DNA of 64,000 bases from Theileria orientalis strain Shintoku (lineage: Eukaryota; Apicomplexa; Aconoidasida; Piroplasmida; Theileriidae), in NCBI RefSeq assembly GCF_000740895.1, contig NC_025261.1, positions 1,798,001 to 1,862,000 of the forward strand, given 5' to 3'. The position numbers and the translations under genes were made by a program. Positions 30,901 through 40,294 of this stretch are shown in pieces; position 1 is the first letter of the stretch, and each line of letters starts with the position of its first letter. Below the pieces are notes generated by a model. The model worked only from the letters and a program-made list of their open reading frames with translations, did no database searches and was not told where the DNA came from.

Positions 30901-33061
30901 CACCATCAGTACCATTGGCAGTAGCAGCAGCAGCTCTGGTACCACTTTTGGCGGTAGTGGTTTCAATGGCAGCACTGACACCATTAGCAGCTACACCATT
31001 ACCATTAGTAACACTGACACCATTAGCACCAACGCCAGTACCACTAGTATCACTAGCACTCGTCGGACGACTAAGCACCAGCATCTGCATCAGGTTACTG
31101 CTGCTCGTGGTTGCCATTAAAAGGTCGCTTTCACTTATCGGCAAGACGTCAAAGTGGTTTCCACACACCTGCTCTGCCGACGCGCTCTTGCTGGCGCTGC
31201 TCACACTCACTGCAGACCACTCTATGTTCACTATCGTGCCGCTTCTGTAGACGAGCCTCCCATAGTACACGCTCTTGCCGGCCACTGCTGGGAGCAACAA
31301 CACGAACTTGGCGTCCTTCTCGCTCACCCTATCCCCTTGTTCCTGCGACATGCCACCTGCTTCCTTTCTTCCTTCCTGCCCCTCCTCTATTCCGTCCCAT
31401 TGTCTACACGTGCTGTCTATCACCTCCATTCTGTAGTCGCTCAACTCCACGTTCAAATTCATGTTGTTTATCAGCTTATCTCTCGAGACTTTGCTGCCTC
31501 TGCTCGCCAGGTGCGCCAGACGCGGGTGGAATAGCGCATACACGTTCATCAGCTGATAGTATACCGAGGAGTTGAACAGCTTGAACCACAGCAGGTAGTC
31601 GTTGTTGTGGCACACGAATCCCACGAAGTCGTCGTAGCAGAAGCCCCTCACTCCAATAGTGTCTATGAACAGGTTATCTATTCTATTTATGATGCTTATG
31701 TTCAGCGTCAGCAGGTCTATGTTAAGCACCAGGAGCGAGCAGCTGACCACTGACTCGTCCTTCGCGCTGTCCTTAGTGCCCTTTTTTCCCAAATTCTGCC
31801 ATTTGGACAGTCCACTGTAGCAGTTGTAGGCCGAGTTTCCTATTTTTTCCGGGTAACTTGTTATCAGCAGGCCTACGATCGGCATGTAGTACCCCTCAAT
31901 GAACGTCACGTTTTTTATAAAGCTGTTTGACAGGTTAAACTTTCCGTTAATGTCGAAGGTTGACTGTCCTGACAGCAGCAGCTTCGGCCCAGTGTCCGTG
32001 GCACTTGTGGCTGTCCCACTTACACTGGTGTTCTGGGCTCCGTTTCCACCGTTGTCTACACCAACACCGTCGCCATGTCCCTCGTCGGTGTTGCAATATC
32101 TCCCCGGGTCTCCGGGGCCCTTTGCACCTCCCGTGCCCTCTTTATCCACTGTTACGCTGCAACCACGCACACTCGAATACATTGACTGCAGGACCATGAA
32201 ATTAATTTCAGTCTGTTTCCTCGTGAAGACCAGCAGGTAGTTTTTTGAGTACACCTTCTCGTTGTTGATCTGATTATTGATCTCCCATTTATGTTCGTAC
32301 ACTGCCATGTGTGTTTCATAGTTCAGGTCCGGGTCATTCTTCGCCAACTCAATCATGTCTTCTGAGTCCTCCTTTTTAGCCTGTCCTTCTGCTTTTGTGC
32401 TACCTGGTAACTCTTTGAACTGGTTACTGCTACTTTCTTTCTTGTTCTTAAATGTGCTAACTCTGTTATCTTCTTGATTTGACGATATGTTAAATTTATT
32501 GCCCAGTGAGTTGGCCGAGCTAAATGTTCCGGGGGTACTAGCTCTGTATTTACTGCTCAATGTACTTTCTGATCCTTCCACTAAATTCTCGTATCCTCTA
32601 AAAGTGTACGACGACGCTATCTTTATGTCAAATTCCTTCGCGTTAAAGTAACAAATCAGCAAATTCCCATCGTCCATCAAAAGTACTATGCCGTCGATAT
32701 ATCCGGACAGGGCTGACCTGTTTAACTTCTTCCTCTTACTTCCGGTAGAAACGTAAGACTCATTGTTGTCCGTTTGAGTGTATATCAGCTGTTTTAAAGT
32801 ACAGCATGACAAAACACACCCAAAGAATGGATATTCCAGTACGTGTTCTACCAGTCCATTTTCGCTTAATCTTGCCAGCTTTTTTGTTAATTTTAGATCA
32901 TCATCGAACAACACTTCTGTATTTGTCTGTGTCAGTGTGTAAATGATCAATTTACTCTCCTTTACTATTAATACATCCTTCGAAGCTGGGCGTACAAAAC
33001 TTCCAAAGTAAACATAGTCCGCTTCTCCGGAATCTACTAATGTTTCATAACAAAACGGCAT
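24918..33061 (-). CDS. CPSF1: CPSF1/CPSF160, large subunit of the mRNA cleavage and polyadenylation factor, 2426 aa
   Basis: CPSF160 is the beta-propeller scaffold of the nuclear CPSF complex that cleaves and polyadenylates pre-mRNA. Six exons (26373-33061, 25895-26084, 25682-25765, 25144-25367, 24967-25039, 24918-24938) sum to 2427 codons. The N-terminus (VYFGSFVRPASKDVLIVKES, KLIIYTLTQT) and SGYIDGIVLLMDDGNLLICY match the first propeller. The C-terminus follows the CPSF_A domain in order: FNDLFTSISAISVFNKFLLI, a SCSPLINRNTLTLLASDDNG-type strand, MAVGSCGSLYKV and a final helix SLDLLRDFYHENAEFYRNL. It is about 1000 residues longer than animal CPSF160 because of Ser/Thr/Gly/Asn-rich inserts between blades (around 230-360, 640-790, 1130-1420, 1730-1960), including a 10-residue repeat NAGANGSGKA. 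Composition shifts from AT-rich codons at the 5' end to GC-rich codons later. Confidence 0.88.
25403..25522. repeat. 24-nt tandem repeat in a CPSF1 intron
   Basis: Five copies of a 24-nt unit (variants of AATTAGTAGGAATATC plus AGTTGTAT) lie in the 314-nt intron between the exons at 25144-25367 and 25682-25765. Copies diverge at a few positions each. Confidence 0.85.
26146..26333. repeat. About 62-nt repeat in a CPSF1 intron
   Basis: Three imperfect copies begin at 26146, 26208 and 26269 with AACTACTG[C/A]CATTGTT and continue with TGGCTAACTAATA-like sequence. They fill most of the 288-nt intron before the long first exon. Confidence 0.7.
27231..27440 (-). repeat. 30-nt coding tandem repeat in CPSF1
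   Basis: Three perfect 30-nt copies (27231-27320) followed by about four diverged copies. On the coding strand each unit gives NAGANGSGKA or a variant (SGKANPTVPS). The array is in frame and lies in a low-complexity insert upstream of the C-terminal propeller. Confidence 0.88.
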
Positions 33062-34655
33062 TTTAAAGTGGAATTTAAGTGATTTAGTGGTTAGTTTACA
33101 TTTGCAAAGGTAGTTTAGTAATTAAAACACAATTCATCTCAATAAACACGGAGATTCTAAATTAAAAAATGAAAAAAACATAAATTTTATAATGTACAAA
33201 CTTATACAAGCTATTTTTAAGTCAAATTAAAAATAAATAAATTTATTTTAACAACATTTATTTATATAATATCCTTTAGTGGGTAACAAAATTAAAATTG
33301 GCAGAGAACCAGATAATTTACTCTTAAATAAGATGTGTATAAAAAATAGAAAAGTAGGAGTATAAATCATCTATAATTCATTAATTTTTTTTTTATTCTC
33401 TAAAATTTTTAAAAATATATATTTTATATTTATCAATATGGGCCATTGTTTAAACAAGTAATAAGAAGATGGTTGAAAATAAATTGAATGTATTTTAACA
33501 ATCATATGATGACAAAATATTAAAAAAAAGTTGGAAAAAATGCACTTTAGAAGAATAATAATAAAAAAGGTAATGAAATGATGTTGATCTAATGGGCTAA
33601 ACCATGATTCAAATATAATAGATTATGTATAGTAATGTGAATAGTATAATTTAATCATACATAAAAGATTTTATGAGTGCTTCCCATGTTTTTGTAATCA
33701 CTCTGAGGCATCATAAAAACTGGAAAAAATAAGTATAAAAGAACCAAATAAACAGAAATATTGTGGTTATTTTTAATTATATGAAAATGTATTTAGTTAT
33801 TTTAAAATTTAATAGGCAAGAAACATATGATTTCAAGTGTGTGGTATCATGTTCTTACCTAATGCCCAATTCAAAATAGCCTCATCATATAAGGAAATCT
33901 CAATAGTTAGAAGTATGTTTTCTTCATATAGTCACATATTTATTAAAACAAAGTAGTTTTTATGTTGTAAATATTAGTTATTATATATTTATTTGGGGCA
34001 GCTTTATTAATAAATTCAAATTTAGTACAAATTAACATTACTTGAAATTAAAGTGATGTAATTTCAAATGGTATTTGTTGTGAGCACAAATAACAGATAA
34101 CTTCAAATATTAAAAAGTCTGTAGAATAATAAGTTGAGAGAATAAGTAAAAAAGTTAAGTAAATAATGGCTAAACTGAATTGAAGATTGATGCAAATATT
34201 ATTTTAATTGATAAACTTAATAGAAAATTATATAAAGAAAACAAAAGAGATTATTAAATATTTAATTGCCCAAATAACTCGTGTATAGATTTTGAATTAT
34301 TATAAAAATTGGCCTACTTGTAAATTTGTAACGTAGTTAATCGTTTGTAAATTAACGCGTTTAATAGATAAGAAAATAAAAAGTATTTGTTAGTAGCTCA
34401 ATTTAAAAAAAAATAAAGTAAAATTGAGTTATTTTGGCTGTTAAGTGTTGTAATAATAAATGTAAAAATAGGTAGTAGAAAGTATTTGAGATTAATAAAT
34501 ACAATAGGATTTAAAAGCATCGTAAAGATTCTGCAATTAAGTAATATTTAGCTAAAATCACGGTAAAATAGTTAAAACAGTACAGTATATAAAGATATGT
34601 AAGATTAAGAGCACGAAAGTAGTTAAAATGACAAATACAAATAATAGAGAAGAAA
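33062..34655. other. Divergent 1.6-kb AT-rich region
   Basis: It lies between the starts of CPSF1 (minus) and the GAF protein (plus) and should contain both promoters. It is very AT-rich with many short A and T tracts. No gene, tandem array or RNA gene is visible. Confidence 0.55.
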
Positions 34656-37442
34656 ATGAGCAATTTATTAAATAATAAATTGATATCGAGTGTAAATAAA
34701 TTGAATTTAACAAGTATTAAAAGAGAAGTGAATGAAGCAGATGAATCAGAAACAAAGTTAAATTTAGTAGCCGATACGGCATTAAATAGAAAAAATAATA
34801 GAGAAAACACAAACAGAATAAATATGCAATACAATAAGTCAGCATCAGACCCGAATTTAGGAGAAGCGTCACTTGATAGAAGTGTGAGCGAAGAATCAAG
34901 GCACAGCACACCAAATAAGGGTCACAGTTCAGCAGGGTCAACGCAAGGAGTGAGAGAATCGACTGCAAATATGAAAACAACAAACGGTATCACAAGTTTA
35001 GTTACGGGAACGACCACGAAAACAGTGTTCCCAGGAGAAAAAGAGAACATGAATGGCACCGAGAGTATGAAATACGTAACAGAAATCATGGAGCACGGCA
35101 GAGCTGCACTAGCACAGAGCCAGAGCAGCTCTGCAGCCGAAGAGGACCCGAACCGACGATACTTGGACCCGTACAGAGCGAACACGGAGTCGACCGGTTA
35201 CATGGACGGGAGTAACCTGTACACGATGAAGTCGAGTCCAGAAGTGACGAGAGGAGACCAGGGAGGAGGCACAGGAGAAAACACGAGGACAAGCTCAGAG
35301 CCAGCACGCCTGGACAACAGAAGCGCCCTGGAAAAGGAAAGCAGCATATCGAGCGACTACTGCCTGTTCAGCGAAAACTACGGAAAGTGTAACTTCTCAG
35401 ACTTCTCGAAAAATAACCTGGTGCTCCTGCTGTCGTTCATTAACTCAATAACAAGAGAGACGCTGCCAGTTAAGTGCATACTGCTGACACTGAAGACGCT
35501 GCTGAGGTGCGTCAAGTGTGAGCTGATAGAGCTGTGCCAAATCGACGACAACAGCCTGATCATCAACTACATGTTCAAGGAGGGAATGCTGCACAAGAAG
35601 GAAGTCAAGTACCACAAACGAGGACTGTATAACCTGGTGCTCTCAACAGGAATGATGGTGAAGGTGGACGACGTGGAAAAGGACGAACGCTACATTAAGG
35701 ACTGCGACCAGCACACGGAGCTTAGTCCGAGAAACATAGTGCTTATACCGCTGTATAACCTGCAGCAGAGCATCTGGGGAGTCGTCTCACTGTCGAACTA
35801 CAGAGGAGGAGCGGCATCGGGCGTCGCCGTCGGAAGCGGAGCGCACGGAGGATCGCTGGGAGGAGTGAGTGGGAGCACAGGCAGCAGTAACGGCGCTGCC
35901 AGAGGAGTGAGCGACAGGTACGGCACAGGAGGAATAGGGAACTGCACGGCGACCTCCGAGAGCGGCCCGAGCTTCGAAGTCTGCAGAGCAACGAGCTCGG
36001 ACAGCATCATGGAGAGAGAAGATAGCCTGACGTGCGCAGCAAACGATAGCACCGCCACCGATGATGGAGGAACGACAAAGGATGTTAACCTGGTAGTTGT
36101 GCCAAATAACAGTGACATGTTCGGCAAAAGCAGAAGCATGAGCGGTATAGAAGGGAAATCTGAGAGATATGGTGACATAAATGGCGCATCAGAAGCCAAG
36201 GAAAGCAGTAACAAGGTGCATCAAGGAGACTCGGGAGAAAAAACAAACGCAAAATTCGATTCAGTAAACAATGGCCCAATCACGGGAAACACAGCTGCCT
36301 TGACGAGCATTGGCGGTGCCGCTGCCCCGGGCACCGCCAATGCAGGCAAGGAAGCCTGTGGAACAGCAGCAACGAGTGCAACGACAAACGCAACTACTAA
36401 CACGGTCACAGCAAGTAGTAATCACGCGGAAGAAGTCAGAAACAGCACAACAAACAGTATCAATAGCAGCCACGGAAGCAGAAACGGGATGTTAGGAAAC
36501 AACCAAGGACAAGGATATAGCCAAATGGACGAAGAAAAACTAAAGTTCATATCGTACCTGTGCTTCATGAGCGGAATCATAATAAGTAACGCAATGGAAA
36601 AAATTGAGCTCGAAATCAACAAACTCAAGTCAAACTCACTCATCACACTGATGCACTCACTCTTCTCAGATCAGCTGGGAATACAGAGCTGCGTAGTGGC
36701 ACTGACGACGCACGCGAAGAAGCTGATACAGGCGGAGAGCTGCGCAGTCTACCTGGTCGACCAGCCGAGAAACCAACTGTGGTCAATCTCGAGTAACACG
36801 GGAGAACAGAGCGTGTACTCGCTGGACAACAACAACAACATACTCTCGATCTGCGTTAACACGTCGAAAATCGTCATCTACGACAACGACCTCGTCAACG
36901 ACGGGAACCTGTTCAACAAAAGTAACATCCTGGCAATCAGCAACGGCACGAGCGCACTGGACGCAAGTGACCCCGCGACGGGAGCGGCGAGCAGCGCAAG
37001 TAGCACAAGTAGCAGAATGAGCGGAAGCAGCTTCATGCAGGGACCGACGACCCTCGGAGGAAACGGAAGAGGCGGCGAGGCAGCGGCGACAGTCGCGGAG
37101 ACGGGAGTGGACAAGGAGGTCCTGGAGAAGCTCAAGGCGCTCAGAAACGGAATCTGGGTGCCGATCAAGCACGACCACAGGGTCCTCGCAGTGATTGAGG
37201 TCGTCAACAAGCAGGCGCAGGAGCTCCTCCACTTCACGGAGGACGACCTGAACCTGCTCGAGCTCTTCGCAGTGATCGTGGGTCCGCAGTTCGAGCGCTC
37301 GGAGTTCGCCTCGGCGGGACTCGCGAAGAAGACGACCGAGGCAGGGCTGGCCTTCGAGAACGTGGACAAGTACCTGAACAACAACATCAAGAACTTCATC
37401 GAGCAGTCGATAATAGAGGAGGAGGAGGCGATAATGGAGTAG
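34656..37442 (+). CDS. Two-GAF-domain protein, 928 aa
   Basis: A single-exon gene. Residues 1-230 are low-complexity and probably disordered. A first GAF-like fold spans about 248-380 (VLLLSFINSITRETLPVK, TLKTLLRCVKCELIEL, GLYNLVLSTGMMVKVDD, RNIVLIPLYNLQQSIWGVVS). After a 260-residue Ser/Gly/Asn/Thr insert, a second spans about 665-885 (VVALTTHAKKLIQAESCAVY, LSICVNTSKIVIYDND, GIWVPIKHDHRVLAVIEVVN), itself interrupted by a short Ser/Gly/Ala insert near 770-800. GAF domains bind cyclic nucleotides or other small ligands and mediate dimerisation. No phosphodiesterase, cyclase or kinase domain is attached and no membrane segment is seen, so this would be a stand-alone sensor or adaptor. GC content rises strongly from 5' to 3'. 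A segment at 36991-37034 has an inverted copy just 3' of the gene. Confidence 0.78.
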   Translation: MSNLLNNKLISSVNKLNLTSIKREVNEADESETKLNLVADTALNRKNNRENTNRINMQYNKSASDPNLGEASLDRSVSEESRHSTPNKGHSSAGSTQGVRESTANMKTTNGITSLVTGTTTKTVFPGEKENMNGTESMKYVTEIMEHGRAALAQSQSSSAAEEDPNRRYLDPYRANTESTGYMDGSNLYTMKSSPEVTRGDQGGGTGENTRTSSEPARLDNRSALEKESSISSDYCLFSENYGKCNFSDFSKNNLVLLLSFINSITRETLPVKCILLTLKTLLRCVKCELIELCQIDDNSLIINYMFKEGMLHKKEVKYHKRGLYNLVLSTGMMVKVDDVEKDERYIKDCDQHTELSPRNIVLIPLYNLQQSIWGVVSLSNYRGGAASGVAVGSGAHGGSLGGVSGSTGSSNGAARGVSDRYGTGGIGNCTATSESGPSFEVCRATSSDSIMEREDSLTCAANDSTATDDGGTTKDVNLVVVPNNSDMFGKSRSMSGIEGKSERYGDINGASEAKESSNKVHQGDSGEKTNAKFDSVNNGPITGNTAALTSIGGAAAPGTANAGKEACGTAATSATTNATTNTVTASSNHAEEVRNSTTNSINSSHGSRNGMLGNNQGQGYSQMDEEKLKFISYLCFMSGIIISNAMEKIELEINKLKSNSLITLMHSLFSDQLGIQSCVVALTTHAKKLIQAESCAVYLVDQPRNQLWSISSNTGEQSVYSLDNNNNILSICVNTSKIVIYDNDLVNDGNLFNKSNILAISNGTSALDASDPATGAASSASSTSSRMSGSSFMQGPTTLGGNGRGGEAAATVAETGVDKEVLEKLKALRNGIWVPIKHDHRVLAVIEVVNKQAQELLHFTEDDLNLLELFAVIVGPQFERSEFASAGLAKKTTEAGLAFENVDKYLNNNIKNFIEQSIIEEEEAIME
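36991..37034 (+). repeat. Arm 1 of an inverted repeat (inside GAF gene)
   Basis: This 44-nt segment encodes part of a Ser-rich insert (SSASSTSSRMSGSSF). Its reverse complement recurs at 37579-37622 with one difference (37001 T against 37612 G), which as RNA is a G-U pair. Weaker complementarity extends toward 36981. Confidence 0.88.
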
Positions 37443-37980
37443 TAATGTGTGAATGAGCATTACGTGCGTAGTCAGCGACGTCTGAGAGTACGAAATACAT
37501 AGATTCATAAACACATACACATATATATATATATATACGTGAATACATAAACGGGCCGAGTGGTCGGAAGCACAGGAGGAAGCTGCTTCCGCTCATTCTG
37601 CTACTTGTGCTGCTTGCGCTGCTACCCCGCTCCTGTCTGTTTACGGGCCGCAACTGTGTTTAATAGGTAGTTATAAATGCGTGGATTGTATTTAGGCAGT
37701 CAAGTGGCTGATTATTGCAAGTGTGTACAGCAGTTAGGAGTTATCTGTGGTACGGCCACACATCCTCGACCTGATGTGAGACTAAGAGTACATATAAGCA
37801 GACTACAGTAAAAATGAGATGGAAATTATAATACATTAGTGTAAAAGGGTATTTAAAGCGATTGAATCCTGTTTACTTAAAAAAGGGTGAATATATTCAC
37901 TCTTTAGAGTATCCTGACAATACCACATTTACTCAATGACTTATTAGGACATTGCATTGATCATTCAGTGATATTTTGAT
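37443..37980. other. Convergent intergenic region with inverted copy of GAF-gene sequence
   Basis: It holds the 3' flanks of the GAF gene (plus) and a FAINT gene (minus). Besides the inverted repeat arm there is a short (TA)n run near 37520-37540. The segment 37560-37660 is GC-rich, unlike normal spacers here, consistent with copied coding sequence. Confidence 0.6.
37579..37622 (-). repeat. Arm 2 of an inverted repeat (3' flank of GAF gene)
   Basis: Reverse-complement copy of 36991-37034, starting 137 nt after the GAF stop codon. If it is inside the 3' UTR the transcript could form a 44-bp stem with a loop of about 545 nt. Confidence 0.88.
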
Positions 37981-39651
37981 TTATGGATAGACACTGCTTT
38001 CAATTACCGATTCGCCACTACCGTTTCGGCTAGTAGCTAACTTATTTGTTGGATCTTCGGACGATAAATCAGTGGAAGCTTCGTTGGTGGATTCGTTAGC
38101 TGTAGGCAAAATGGTAGACTGAGTCGGTATTGATTCAGCAGCTCCACCGGATGTCGGTTCATCGGTCGGTTCATTGAGTGTTGACTCGGTGCTATCTGGA
38201 CTAGTAGAGGATTCCTCAACGCGTGGCGGTACCTCGGTAGATTGTTCAGTAGTTGAAGAATCAGTGGACTCGCCAATAGTCGATTTTGCATCGACATATT
38301 CTTCAGAACTGGCGTCAGACGCATCTCCATCAAGTCCGTCTATAGGTTCAGTATCCATTCTATGACTAGAAGAGTCATCGATGGATAAGGTCTTAAGAGA
38401 CCATTTGTCATGAGCGAACGAGTACAAATAAGCTCTCCCGGCGAATTTGATCTTAACTATCCTCTTTTTGAAGGAGTCAGAGTATACTTCAGTGGGATAG
38501 TTGGCTCCGTCCCTAAGGGGGTCGTGTTTCCAAATTCTTTTATTTTCAGAGGTTATTTCAACACATTTTTCCCCATCGTTGAACTTTTTGGAGACTCCAG
38601 GAGATGTTGGCTTTATTTCCAGCACAGTAGTGTCGGCTGAGCCAGATGAACCATCGAATTTCAGTTTCAAGTGGAAACTCGTAGTATTATCATCTTCTAT
38701 TTTAATATAGGGTTCTCCATAGATCTTTTCAATACAGCCTGAGTACCTGTCAAAGGTTCTCCGATGGAAGACTAAGAACTTTTTGCCACTGAAGTCTAAA
38801 CAGACAACGTCCTTATCAGTGTAAATATGAATTAAATCGGGAAAGTCGGCCTCACTTCTGTGGCGTTTATCTAACCATACCACCTCGTCCTTGTGCTTGA
38901 CCTCGCAATACATCCTGAGATTCACAAGTTCGTAGGTGGTTAAATTCTGGAACTTCGTAACGAAGAAGTGGGTGAGGTCGTTCACCTTCAGCCTTAAGCG
39001 GCTATCCACTGTAAGGATTTGAATATGGCTGTCATAGAGCCTGCGAACAAACTCATTGGACGATACAGCCAAAATGGGCGACGCATCATCATGGTTAATA
39101 TACGTTTTCGAATAATACGTAGCTCCAGGACTAATTGTTAAATCATCGTTTATGTTGGTGAATAGCTGATATTTACTCAGAGGGGCTGAGGCCACCTCAG
39201 AGTCAAAAGTTAAATCCCAGTTGTCGTTGCGATAAGAGTAAATGTATAACCTGTTTTCGGTTTTGATTCTTACATTGTTTGTGAGTGAATTGAAGAAGAT
39301 TTCAACTGGATATTTTTCTCCATTTATTTGGGAATCGTAAGTCCATATGGATGTGTCGTCGTACTTAAGTCCCACACATTTGGATCCATTTTTGAATTTA
39401 TATCGTACACCGCCAGGGTTATTCACTGTATCGTATTTGGTTAAATCATTTTCTTCAGATTTTGAGTCATCTGTGCTATTTTTTGTAATTATCACAAATT
39501 TAGATGGTGATGGTATCAGTTGCGATAGGGAGAAGAAATTCGTCCTTCCACCATATATTACTACATATAATGATAAATACAATAATATACATATGTTCAT
39601 TAATGAAATACAATTTCTGATTGCCAGAAAATTTAGGATTCCACTAAGCAT
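37981..39651 (-). CDS. Secreted FAINT-domain protein, 556 aa
   Basis: An intronless gene. A hydrophobic leader spans about 17-33 (MNICILLYLSLYVVIYG); the second Met at residue 18 may be the real start. FAINT modules lie at about 70-160 (NPGGVRYKFKNGSKCVGLKY, SIWTYDSQINGEKYPVEIF) and 325-420 (KKFNDGEKCVEITSENKRIW, KHDPLRDGANYPTEVYS), both of the GxKC...W...YPxxV subtype, with a more diverged module between them (about 215-300). The C-terminal 120 residues are Ser/Thr/Glu/Pro-rich (ESTDSSTTEQSTEVPPRVEE) and probably disordered. There is no membrane anchor. It is head-to-head with the large FAINT gene at 40295. Confidence 0.8.
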   Translation of the reverse strand: MLSGILNFLAIRNCISLMNICILLYLSLYVVIYGGRTNFFSLSQLIPSPSKFVIITKNSTDDSKSEENDLTKYDTVNNPGGVRYKFKNGSKCVGLKYDDTSIWTYDSQINGEKYPVEIFFNSLTNNVRIKTENRLYIYSYRNDNWDLTFDSEVASAPLSKYQLFTNINDDLTISPGATYYSKTYINHDDASPILAVSSNEFVRRLYDSHIQILTVDSRLRLKVNDLTHFFVTKFQNLTTYELVNLRMYCEVKHKDEVVWLDKRHRSEADFPDLIHIYTDKDVVCLDFSGKKFLVFHRRTFDRYSGCIEKIYGEPYIKIEDDNTTSFHLKLKFDGSSGSADTTVLEIKPTSPGVSKKFNDGEKCVEITSENKRIWKHDPLRDGANYPTEVYSDSFKKRIVKIKFAGRAYLYSFAHDKWSLKTLSIDDSSSHRMDTEPIDGLDGDASDASSEEYVDAKSTIGESTDSSTTEQSTEVPPRVEESSTSPDSTESTLNEPTDEPTSGGAAESIPTQSTILPTANESTNEASTDLSSEDPTNKLATSRNGSGESVIESSVYP

Positions 39652-40294
39652 GGGGTGTGAATTTCAAATACTAGGAGTTTAGCCGAAAATTAAATTATTT
39701 TTTTTGAAAGGGATCTAAAATTGTCGTGAGAATATAGTATCGAATCTATGACGTTTAGCATGTGTGTAGATATTCGGTAAAGGTAATTACGTTTATTTAC
39801 ACACATTGCTATAGTATGCTTAATCTACTTACACATTTCTACGGTAATCGATAACTAGCATATATTAAACTAAGTAATGAACTTTTGGACTGATAATTAT
39901 TTTTTTACTTCATTTTTTACAAATTATATTAAAGTGATCTGAAAACAGATCAGTTCTTCATTTGAAAATTGACTAAATTGAGGTAAATAAAAATGAAATT
40001 ACGTAACATAGCTAATCTTGAAGAACTATTATATATTATTCATGTTCCGTTAAAATGTGTAAGTAAACTATCGTTATTCCTGGAAAATGTGTGTGAACAA
40101 AAAATAAATTTACCACTTTTTTATCTATTCTGTGAGACAAAAATAACAAATTTATAATTAAATTATTCAAAAAATAATTATCCATAACAAATATATATTT
40201 AAAATGAACAAGTATAATAAATTTGAGAATATTAATTTATGTACACCCCCATGGGTTAATTAATTTTTGTCCAATTCCGAGCTGTTTAGTTTAA
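39652..40294. other. Divergent promoter region of two FAINT genes
   Basis: A 0.64-kb AT-rich spacer between two outward-facing FAINT genes. It contains the start-proximal sequences of both; I cannot name a specific promoter motif. Confidence 0.5.

Noticed and set aside
28995..31250. Long plus-strand open frames rich in Pro, Leu, Thr and Ser
   Set aside because: They are antisense to CPSF1 low-complexity inserts, have repetitive composition and no start or splice context; shadows of a real gene.
37396..37653. Minus-strand frame containing SSASSTSSRMSGSSF, as in the GAF protein
   Set aside because: The similarity is explained by the inverted 44-nt copy; no ATG context or further homology supports a gene.
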